DNA of 48,355 nt from an uncultured Sulfitobacter sp. (lineage in GTDB: Bacteria > Pseudomonadota > Alphaproteobacteria > Rhodobacterales > Rhodobacteraceae). The notes under the pieces were generated by a model. The model worked only from the letters and a program-made list of their open reading frames with translations, searched no databases and was not told the DNA's origin. The position numbers were made by a program, and so were the translations under genes. Below, piece by piece: positions 42,659 to 48,355 of the stretch; position 1 is the first letter of the stretch, and every line of letters begins with the position of its first letter. Location of the stretch: the NCBI GenBank assembly GCA_947501805.1, contig CANMXJ010000024.1, forward strand, positions 1 through 48,355. Reading direction: 5' to 3'.

Positions 42659-42853
42659 ATGGCTAAAGCAGGAACTTTTGAACGTAGAGTACAGGATGCT
42701 TACGGGAGCGGATTCCAAGCCCCCTTGATTGAGGTCGGCGACACCTTGGAAGCCGCTGAGAGGTGGTTCACTGATAAAAAGATTTCGGCGACCGCCGCTG
42801 ACCTTCTTAAGTTCACTGAACTTGTCCTTACTCGCAAGGATGTACTGGACTAA
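42659..42853 (+). CDS. Small hypothetical protein (64 aa) of the element
   Basis: This 64-aa soluble, mildly acidic protein starts MAKAGTFERRVQDAYGSGFQ. A strong ribosome binding site AAAGGAGA lies 9 nt upstream, and it follows a promoter with duplicated operator sites. No signal peptide, membrane segment or recognised domain is present; it is predicted mostly helical. It is the first of two rightward genes next to the RT operon. Possible roles are DNA binding or modulation of the defence genes, but nothing in the sequence proves either. Confidence 0.7.
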   Translation: MAKAGTFERRVQDAYGSGFQAPLIEVGDTLEAAERWFTDKKISATAADLLKFTELVLTRKDVLD

Positions 42854-42859
42854 CAACCA

Positions 42860-42886
42860 CTTGGGGCAAGGCGCTCTTGCCCCAAG
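42860..42886 (+). terminator. Perfect hairpin between the two small element genes
   Basis: An 11-bp perfect stem (CTTGGGGCAAG at 42860-42870 with its complement at 42876-42886) and 5-nt loop lies 7 bp after the 64-aa gene. No U-run follows, so it may act as a partial terminator or mRNA stabiliser that sets the ratio between the two genes. Confidence 0.55.
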
Positions 42887-42922
42887 CCTCCACATCTGCG
42901 CGCAAGAACAAGGACCAAGCTT

Positions 42923-43486
42923 ATGAGCAAAAATCGATTTACTGCGACCCAGATCGCTGATCTCCTTGCAGATGCACTAGAGTATCAAGACTCAGCAAAA
43001 TCCAACATGCACCATCGCGTTCGGTATCTTGCCAAAAAAGGCCATCTTGCTCACGGCAAATCAATCGACAATCGAGGCACACTCGATTTCCCAGCATCAG
43101 AAGTCTATCGTGCAGCGGTGTTCTGCGAATTCCTAGGCCTCTCCATGGACATGAAGATTGCAGCATCTGCATTGCAACGTGCAGAAAGGCTTCATCTAGG
43201 GCTCAACAAGCCTGAATCGGCGCGTGTCAAGGGCGGATGGCAGTTTAGTGGTGGCCTCGCCGCTGCAGTCCGGGGGGTCAACGCCGGAGAAAACTGGAAG
43301 CTCTTCGTCGTTCTAAAACGTTCAGGCCACTCGGCGGACGCGGGCCTACACGCTTTCTACACTTGGTCAGAAGAAGCCATTGATAATATTGATGAATTAT
43401 ATGGCCGGGAAGAAGCTGCGACCAAAATGGTCATCGATCTAACTAAGCTCTTTAGAAACCTGACGTGCAATGTGGGGCTGATTTAG
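42923..43486 (+). CDS. MerR-like winged-helix protein of the element
   Basis: This 187-aa protein has an N-terminal segment (about 8-60, TATQIADLLADALEYQDS, then HHRVRYLAKKGHLAHGKS and NRGTLDFPASEVYRAAVFCE) arranged like a MerR-type winged helix. The C-terminal half (LFVVLKRSG, AFYTWSEEAIDNIDELYG) is unrecognised. It could repress the duplicated-operator promoter upstream, or act as immunity/copy-control regulator. It lies 69 bp after the 64-aa gene and reads in the same direction, so an operon is likely. Confidence 0.68.
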   Translation: MSKNRFTATQIADLLADALEYQDSAKSNMHHRVRYLAKKGHLAHGKSIDNRGTLDFPASEVYRAAVFCEFLGLSMDMKIAASALQRAERLHLGLNKPESARVKGGWQFSGGLAAAVRGVNAGENWKLFVVLKRSGHSADAGLHAFYTWSEEAIDNIDELYGREEAATKMVIDLTKLFRNLTCNVGLI

Positions 43487-43707
43487 AATGGCTAGCCTAA
43501 ACTCAAAGCGTAATACCTCCTCAGATAGGGGCATAGCTCAAATCTCAAGCAACTCCTTACCGTCATGCCACAAGCGAAATCTTGAACAAGCTACATGTTA
43601 CAGTGTGTCTATAAGGGCCAGCGTTGGCAGCAAAGTCGGCGTAGCTTTCGCAGTCAAGTCCACCAGTAGCATTGTCGGCACTAACCTTAACGGATCATTC
43701 TAGTTCG

Positions 43708-43911
43708 ATGGCCCGGGGCTCCCAAAACTTTAGGCAAGCCGATGTGGAAAGGGCCGTGAAAGCCGCCCTTTCTGCTGGGCTAACCGTGAACTCGTTTGAA
43801 ATCTCGCAAAACGGGACAATCCGGGTCATCACAACCAACGTAAAGGGCGAATCCACGCCCGTTTCTCCCTACGATGATTGGAAGGCGAAACGCGATGCGG
43901 GTTCAACTTAA
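43708..43911 (+). CDS. Small pre-integrase protein
   Basis: This 67-aa protein starts MARGSQNFRQADVERAVKAA and continues with a beta segment (GTIRVITTNV). Small ORFs of this form that overlap the integrase start are common in alphaproteobacterial tRNA-integrated elements; an excisionase-like or regulatory role is a guess. It overlaps the integrase gene by 17 bp. An in-frame ATG at 43672 is less likely. Confidence 0.65.
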   Translation: MARGSQNFRQADVERAVKAALSAGLTVNSFEISQNGTIRVITTNVKGESTPVSPYDDWKAKRDAGST

Positions 43912-44949
43912 AGGTATAAATCGGATTTCTAAGAAATTGGCTGATGGGTCCCGCGTCACCTATTTTTACGCATGGAAGGGCGGACCACGGCTGCCCGGCA
44001 AACCCGGTTCTACTGAATTCGTAGACGCCTACAACGCAGCCATTGCTGAAAAGGTAAGGCAACCTGCCGGGACCATTCAAGCGGTCCTGAACGCATATCA
44101 GGATTCACCCAAGTATCTCGATTTAGCCGATAGAACACGCAAGGACTACGTGCGTCAAATTCGCCAAATCGAAGCTGAGTTTGCTGACTTCCCGTTGGCC
44201 GCTCTAGCTGACCGCCGAACTCGTGGCGAGTTTCTGGCGTGGCGCGACAAGCTGGCAATCAAATCACGCAGACAGGCAGACAGGCAGACTACACGTTTTC
44301 CACGTTCGCCGCGATTATGGCATGGGCCGCTGACCGGGGACTCGTTTCCACGAACCCCTGCGCAAGGCCGGGCAAACTATATCGTTCAAAGCGGGCGGAA
44401 TCGATCTGGACCACCGATGATGAAGCCGCGTTGCAAGCGATTGCACCGCCCCGCATTTGGCTGGCATATCTGCTGGCGATCTGGACAGGACAACGGCAAG
44501 GCGACCTGCTGCGATTGACTTGGAAAGCCTATGACGGAACGCATATTCGTTTGCGCCAAAGTAAAGGCGGACGGCGCGTGGTTATCCCGTTGGCTGGCCC
44601 TCTCAAAATGGCCTTGGACAAGGCTGCGCTGGACAAAAAGGCAGTGACGATCCTGACGACCACGAATGACACCCCTTGGACCTCTGACGGTTTCCGCACT
44701 ACATGGGGCAAGGTGGTGGCGAAAGCCAAGATTACCGGGCTGACATTCCACGACCTACGCGGGACCGCCGTGACCCGTCTTGCCGTGGCCGATTGCAGCA
44801 CGTCAGAAATTGCCACGATTACTGGGCATAGCCTTAAAGACGTTGGGGCAATCTTGGATTCACACTATCTGAGCCGTGATTCCCGACTTGCTGAAAGTGC
44901 CATTAAAAAGCGTGAACTGTACGAAGGGAGAACAGAAACTCCCAACTGA
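43895..44949 (+). pseudogene. Tyrosine integrase, frameshifted by an 8-bp tandem duplication
   Basis: The gene is split into two frames. Frame one runs from MRVQLKGINRISKKL to LAIKSRRQAD (N-terminal arm and core-binding domain). Frame two resumes as ADYTFSTFAAIMAWAADRG and holds the catalytic domain with TGQRQGD (Arg), a SKGG lysine, HDLRG (His, Arg), TGHS and the nucleophile in DSHY. Between them lies CAGACAGG repeated 2.6 times (44269-44289). Deleting one 8-bp unit restores a single frame of about 348 aa reading KSRRQADYTFSTF. It is the integrase of this element, adjacent to tRNA-Trp. It is inactive as read, unless the repeat count varies in the population or is a sequencing error. Confidence 0.88.
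44269..44289. repeat. 8-bp tandem repeat inside the integrase
   Basis: CAGACAGG occurs at 44269-44276 and 44277-44284, followed by a partial CAGAC. The extra unit shifts the frame by two. Short tandem units of this kind expand and contract by replication slippage, so the integrase could be reversibly switched. Confidence 0.9.
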
Positions 44950-45006
44950 GCGCCCAACTGCCCTATCCTGTTCTAACGAATTTTGCAGGAAACGCCTTAT
45001 TTATAT

Positions 45007-45082
45007 TGGCAGGGGCTGAGGGACTCGAACCCACGACCCTCGGTTTTGGAGACCGATGCTCTACCAACTGAGCTAAACCCCT
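45007..45082 (-). tRNA. trnW: tRNA-Trp (anticodon CCA)
   Basis: A 76-nt cloverleaf with encoded CCA: acceptor AGGGGTT pairs with AGCCCCT, the D-arm contains AGCTCAGTTGGTAGAGC, the anticodon loop is CTCCAAA, and the T-arm is GTGGGTTCGAGTCCCTC-like. The 3' half (45007-45051) is the integration site of the adjacent element and is duplicated at 35832-35876. In related genomes tRNA-Trp sits between tuf and secE, so the element has separated it from secE. Confidence 0.97.
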
Positions 45083-45220
45083 ATGCCGACCGTTGGGGTA
45101 TTCGCAATTGGCGCGGCGATCAAGAGCAGATCGCGCTTCCGTTTACGTTTTTGCCAAAATGGGACAAACATGATGTGAGCGCCTAAACGCAGACACACGC
45201 CTCTCAACTCCACCGCACCT

Positions 45221-45763
45221 TTAGTCCAGACGTTGCAAGGTGGTTCTGATTTCGCGTTCTGTCTCGCCATCACGCATCCTTAGAAAGACAAGGTCAAGTC
45301 CGCCATCTATCAAGGTGCGGTGAAATTCCTGCACCTCGTAAGCACCGCTTTCATCTATGAACAGCGAATAGACCGAGAATGTATCATCCTCGAATCGCGC
45401 CCAGACAAACGGCTCTCCGGCCAGCGGGTCCAGTGGAACCGCCTTGCCAAACAGGTTTGATTTCATCGCGGATTGATAGATATTTTCGCGACTGCTGGGC
45501 ACAAACTCGATGGAATAGGTCTTTTCCTTGGTGCGCCCGTCACTCTTGTAACTCACCGAAACCCACGTCAGCAGAAACCCCGCTTTTGTTTTTTCGATAG
45601 CCACGCTCATATCGCGTTTTTGTGCCACACCATCAGTGACGTAGTCCGCGTGGCCTGCATATTTTCCGATAAAACGGTCGATACCCTCCGCAAGACCGAT
45701 GCTCGGGATCACAACAAAAGCAAGGACGAAAAGGCTGCGCAAAAATCGGGGAAAAATACTCAT
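45221..45763 (-). CDS. Hypothetical secreted protein
   Basis: This 180-aa protein has an N-terminal signal peptide (MSIFPRFLRSLFVLAFVVIP, cut near GLAEG). The mature part is about 155 residues and rich in predicted beta strands (IGKYAGHADYVTDGV, FLLTWVSVSYKSDG, LVFLRMRDGE). No cysteines or known domain were recognised, and periplasmic location is inferred. It stands alone between tRNA-Trp and the monooxygenase operon. The regular codon usage and intact signal peptide support a real gene. Confidence 0.75.
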   Translation of the reverse strand: MSIFPRFLRSLFVLAFVVIPSIGLAEGIDRFIGKYAGHADYVTDGVAQKRDMSVAIEKTKAGFLLTWVSVSYKSDGRTKEKTYSIEFVPSSRENIYQSAMKSNLFGKAVPLDPLAGEPFVWARFEDDTFSVYSLFIDESGAYEVQEFHRTLIDGGLDLVFLRMRDGETEREIRTTLQRLD

Positions 45764-45869
45764 ATCGTTATGCTACCCGCTCCGGTCCGGTTTGTCTTTA
45801 ACATTGCCGCGCCAAATGCGCACGTCTTGGTGATCCGTCATCAGACCACACCGCAGGCCTCGACAGAAC

Positions 45870-46358
45870 TCACTCAAGTGCCTGAAACGCACCGTTCCAA
45901 TAGACCAATGCACCAGCATCAGGTGTCTCACGGATGGCCCGCACACGGCCGATTACAATCGAATGGGTAGCGCGATCAATCATCTCGTCGACCTCGCAGT
46001 CAAACGCAGCTGGCGCACCTTTCAACAAGGCCGCGCCCGTGACCGCTGTTTCCCAATCGGCCCCTTCATAGCGTGCCGCGCCTTTGACCCCGCCAAATCC
46101 CGCAAACCGTTCAGCCACTCCTTGATGGGCAGCCCCAAGCGAGGACCACCCAAACTGCCCATAGCGTTTCAGCAAAGGCCAGCTTGACGCATTCCGGTTC
46201 ACACAGGCCAGCAAAAGCGGCGGCTCCGCACTTAGCGAAATGGCGGAGGTCACGATCAAACCGGATTTGTCTTCCCCCTCTCCGACGGTAATGACCGAAC
46301 AGTTTCCCACCAGCGCGCGCATCGCGCCGGTGAATTCTTTGGCATTTATGTCAGACAC
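45870..46358 (-). CDS. Flavin reductase family protein
   Basis: This 162-aa protein of the FMN-binding split-barrel type would reduce FMN or FAD with NAD(P)H and hand it to a partner monooxygenase. Seen are FTGAMRALVGNCSVITVG, LIVTSAISLSAEPPLLLACV and the C-terminal HSIVIGRVRAI. It begins on the base next to the stop of the LLM-class monooxygenase (46359), so the two form a coupled two-component system. Length matches the family (about 160-170 aa). Confidence 0.9.
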   Translation of the reverse strand: MSDINAKEFTGAMRALVGNCSVITVGEGEDKSGLIVTSAISLSAEPPLLLACVNRNASSWPLLKRYGQFGWSSLGAAHQGVAERFAGFGGVKGAARYEGADWETAVTGAALLKGAPAAFDCEVDEMIDRATHSIVIGRVRAIRETPDAGALVYWNGAFQALE

Positions 46359-47453
46359 TTACCTGATCCCGGCTTCGGCCAGAAGCGGCAGGACGTTGTC
46401 ACGGAAGTAGGGGAACTCCTCAACATAGTCGACAAAAGACAATGTGGTTCCGGCAAAACCGGTCTCGTGCAACGTGATGATGCCGTCCGCAACCTGCCGC
46501 GGTGTGCCGACCAGTGGGAAACCGCCATGCCCCATGGCAAACAGGTTCTTGATCTGCGCCAGCAGGTCATGCGGGAAGCTTTGCGCATGGGCAAATTGCA
46601 GGTTCACCAGATTATCAACCGCCTCCCAGTCCGCCAGATCGCCCATCAAACGATCCCGCAGTGCTGTTGCCTCTTCCTCTGTCTCACGACAAATCACATG
46701 GCTGAACGTCAACACGCCCACATCACGTTTCTTGGTCGCGGCCAGTTCTTTCAGCTCTTTGATCTCCTCCACAGATCGGGTCAGATCAATCGCAGGTGTG
46801 AACAGGTAATCCGCATTGTCCGTGGCAAAGGCCCGTCCGATTTCGGAACCCGCCGCGTTCAGGATCGGCGGACGTCCATCAATTGGCTTTGGGTCCCCCG
46901 CAACACGCTTGAGGGTAAAGTACTTTCCATCCCAGTCGAAGTAGTCTTCCGACGTCCATAATTTCTGAACAACATCAAACCATTCCTGCGCATAGCCATA
47001 ACGTGTCTCATGATCATCCGGCAGCGTCAGCCCCAATGCCTCGTATTCCGGCTTGTTCCATCCTGCCACGATGTTCAGCCCTGACCGCCCCTGCCCAACC
47101 TGATCCATCGTGGCAATCTGCTTGGCCGCGACCACAGGATTGTTCGCCGCCGTGTGCATTGTCGCAAAAACAGAAATGTTCTTGGTCGAGGCCAGCAGCG
47201 CCGTGGCCCAGGTCACCGTTTCAAGCACACCCCCATGAAAATCGGTCTCGCCGCCATAACCAACCCAGCGTGCAATCGGCAGCATAAAATCAATGCCGGC
47301 CTCATCCAGCATTTTGCCCAGCTTGAGGTTGTTTTCCCACGAATTCACCCAGCGATCCGGCGATTTGGTCACGGTCATACCGGACGAACAATTCGATGAG
47401 AACGTACCCAGCTTGAAGCCCGCCTTCTGTTTCATGAGGTTGGTCATGGTCAT
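46359..47453 (-). CDS. LLM-class FMN-dependent monooxygenase
   Basis: This 364-aa bacterial luciferase-like TIM-barrel enzyme uses reduced FMN and oxygen. Typical segments are DFMLPIARWVGYGGETDF, AAKQIATMDQVGQGRSGLN, then IVAGWNKPEYEALG, and the C-terminal LVGTPRQVADGII. The family includes alkanesulfonate (SsuD), dimethyl sulfone (SfnG) and pyrimidine (RutA) monooxygenases. A sulfonate or sulfone substrate would fit a marine roseobacter, but the sequence does not decide. It is coupled to the flavin reductase and divergent from a winged-helix regulator. Confidence 0.9.
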   Translation of the reverse strand: MTMTNLMKQKAGFKLGTFSSNCSSGMTVTKSPDRWVNSWENNLKLGKMLDEAGIDFMLPIARWVGYGGETDFHGGVLETVTWATALLASTKNISVFATMHTAANNPVVAAKQIATMDQVGQGRSGLNIVAGWNKPEYEALGLTLPDDHETRYGYAQEWFDVVQKLWTSEDYFDWDGKYFTLKRVAGDPKPIDGRPPILNAAGSEIGRAFATDNADYLFTPAIDLTRSVEEIKELKELAATKKRDVGVLTFSHVICRETEEEATALRDRLMGDLADWEAVDNLVNLQFAHAQSFPHDLLAQIKNLFAMGHGGFPLVGTPRQVADGIITLHETGFAGTTLSFVDYVEEFPYFRDNVLPLLAEAGIR

Positions 47454-47482
47454 CTCCCTTTAGAATAGATTTTTAATGTTAT

Positions 47483-47512
47483 TTTAAATTTAAAGTTAGT
47501 TGCGAAATTTCG
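47483..47512. promoter_or_regulatory. Two palindromes in the monooxygenase/regulator gap
   Basis: TTTAAATTTAAA (47483-47494) and CGAAATTTCG (47503-47512) are both perfect palindromes in the 110-bp divergent gap. They may be operators of the adjacent winged-helix regulator. The AT-rich first palindrome could also be part of a promoter. Confidence 0.45.
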
Positions 47513-47563
47513 GTTGCGTCAACTGTTTTGATGGGGACCAATGGGGAAAACGGAGGTAACACC

Positions 47564-48100
47564 TTGTCAGATAGCGAAAACAATCCATCAGGGCCGGTCA
47601 ATTTTCAGTGGCATTTGGCGGGAGACGACGTTGAAATCGCCTGTACCGAACTCGAATTTGCGTTGATGCGCACATTTGAAGGGTTTGGCAGATGGCAGTC
47701 AGAATGCCTTGCCTCTGTGTCCGAACTCAACGCCAGCGGGCCGGAAAATGCGCTGCTGCACATCATACGGATGAACGAACGCCCCAAGTCAATCAAGGAA
47801 CTCGCTCGCCTCACAAACCGCGACGACGTGCCAAACATCCAATATGCGATACGTAAGCTGGTCGGCGCGGGCCTTGTGCGCAAACAAGGATCAGGGCGCA
47901 GTGGCGTCACCTATGAAGCCACGGACGAAGGGCGCAAAGTCACCGATGCCTACAGCGCCTTGCGCCGCGCCTTGCTTATCGAAGAAATTAGAAACATGCC
48001 GGGGTTTGCGGATCGCTTTCAGGAGGCAATCCGGACGTTGAATATGTTGTCTGGGTTATATGAAGAAGTGTCGCGGGTGACGGCAACCCATCGACGTTGA
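47564..48100 (+). CDS. MarR-like winged-helix regulator
   Basis: This 178-aa protein has a central winged helix-turn-helix (SGPENALLHIIRMNERPKSI, then ELARLTNRDDVPNIQYAIRK and GLVRKQGSGRSGVTYEATDE) between helical arms, as in MarR-type dimers. A TTG start at 47564 is chosen because GGAGGT lies 6 nt before it; the ATG at 47531 lacks such a site. It is divergent from the monooxygenase-flavin reductase operon and is the likely regulator of it. It ends at the terminator shared with tuf copy 2. Confidence 0.82.
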   Translation: MSDSENNPSGPVNFQWHLAGDDVEIACTELEFALMRTFEGFGRWQSECLASVSELNASGPENALLHIIRMNERPKSIKELARLTNRDDVPNIQYAIRKLVGAGLVRKQGSGRSGVTYEATDEGRKVTDAYSALRRALLIEEIRNMPGFADRFQEAIRTLNMLSGLYEEVSRVTATHRR

Positions 48101-48108
48101 GGAACGCA

Positions 48109-48137
48109 AAAGGCCGCCCCGGGGTGGAGCGGCCTTT
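48109..48137. terminator. Bidirectional terminator before tuf copy 2
   Basis: A perfect 9-bp stem (AAAGGCCGC at 48109-48117 with its complement at 48129-48137) with A- and T-rich flanks lies 8 bp after the regulator stop. It can terminate the regulator transcript and, on the other strand, that of tuf copy 2. Confidence 0.85.
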
Positions 48138-48247
48138 GTCTATCATAACACCTGAGTGTTGCGGCGGGGGCTCTCGTGATCTTTTTGGATAGAGTCCAAA
48201 AAGACACTGCCACCCCGTGCCGCACACTGCTGGTGTTGGTTCCTAAA

Positions 48248-48355
48248 TCACTCCGTGATTTTAGAAACCACACCAGCGCCAACAGTGCGGCCACCTTCGC
48301 GGATCGCGAAGCGCAGGCCCTGCTCCATCGCGATCGGTGCGATCAGTTCAACGTC
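48248..48355 (-). CDS. tuf: Elongation factor Tu, copy 2 (3' end only)
   Basis: The last 35 codons of EF-Tu, cut by the window edge. The C-terminus reads [20 protein letters not shown], then [15 protein letters not shown] and a TGA stop, the standard EF-Tu end. It lies upstream of tRNA-Trp and secE on the same strand, as is common in proteobacteria. It is the partner of the copy that begins at position 65. Confidence 0.95.
   Translation of the reverse strand, partial: DVELIAPIAMEQGLRFAIREGGRTVGAGVVSKITE

Larger units (their letters stand above)
35832..45051. mobile_element. Integrated genetic element in tRNA-Trp carrying a DRT3-like system
   Basis: The 9.2-kb segment is bounded by 45-bp direct repeats, has an intact tRNA-Trp at the right end, and carries a tyrosine integrase next to the tRNA. 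Contents from left to right: primase-helicase-like gene, hairpin-rich region, candidate ncRNA and two reverse transcriptases (leftward), two small regulator-like genes, a small pre-integrase gene, and a broken integrase. Its central part (about 38300-42650) is clearly AT-richer than the chromosome. No capsid, portal or conjugation genes are seen, so it looks like a satellite or plasmid-like integrative element. The broken integrase suggests it is now fixed. Confidence 0.9.

Noticed and set aside
43488..43703. Plus-strand 71-codon frame before the pre-integrase gene
   Set aside because: Serine-rich with no ribosome binding site and no domain; treated as spacer.

Overview
The window comes from a marine alphaproteobacterium, most likely a member of the Roseobacter group (Rhodobacteraceae). 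The proteins read as alphaproteobacterial, the central ribosomal/RNA-polymerase cluster carries a malate-thiokinase serine cycle, and several small genes have a Rhodobacteraceae character. No species can be named from the sequence alone.

The backbone is the translation/transcription super-cluster, read almost entirely on the minus strand. From right to left it runs: tuf copy 2 (3' end only, 48248-48355), tRNA-Trp, secE, nusG, rplK-rplA, rplJ-rplL, rpoB, rpoC, then the str operon rpsL-rpsG-fusA-tuf (5' end of tuf copy 1 at 1-65). Other genes break this up at almost every junction. They include a small lipoprotein gene between rpoB and rpoC, a small membrane protein between rplA and rplJ, two related glycosyltransferases plus a DMT permease and a crotonase between rpoC and rpsL, and about 12 kb between nusG and rplK.

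That 12-kb insert is centred on a serine-cycle (C1 assimilation) locus. One arm, on the minus strand, is serine-glyoxylate aminotransferase, malate thiokinase subunits A and B, hydroxypyruvate reductase-like protein and PEP carboxylase. The divergent arm is a LuxR-type response regulator, malyl-CoA lyase and glycerate 2-kinase. Together they cover glyoxylate + serine to hydroxypyruvate to glycerate to 2-phosphoglycerate, then PEP to oxaloacetate, and malate to malyl-CoA to glyoxylate + acetyl-CoA. The control region between the arms is rich in short symmetric motifs.

Right of secE lie a DMT permease, a divergent YafY/WYL-type regulator and a class D beta-lactamase-like gene. Next comes a 9.2-kb integrated element (35832-45051) inserted in tRNA-Trp and bounded by a 45-bp direct repeat of the tRNA 3' half. 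The element carries a primase-helicase-like gene, a hairpin-rich region, two tandem reverse transcriptases resembling the Drt3a/Drt3b pair of DRT3 anti-phage systems, two small regulator-like genes, and a tyrosine integrase broken by an 8-bp tandem duplication. Downstream of the second RT, on the same strand, is a stretch predicted to fold strongly and containing a CACACACACA run. It is a good candidate for the DRT3 non-coding RNA. This defence island is the most interesting part of the window.

The right end holds a secreted hypothetical protein, a flavin reductase with an LLM-class monooxygenase, and a divergent winged-helix regulator next to the second tuf.
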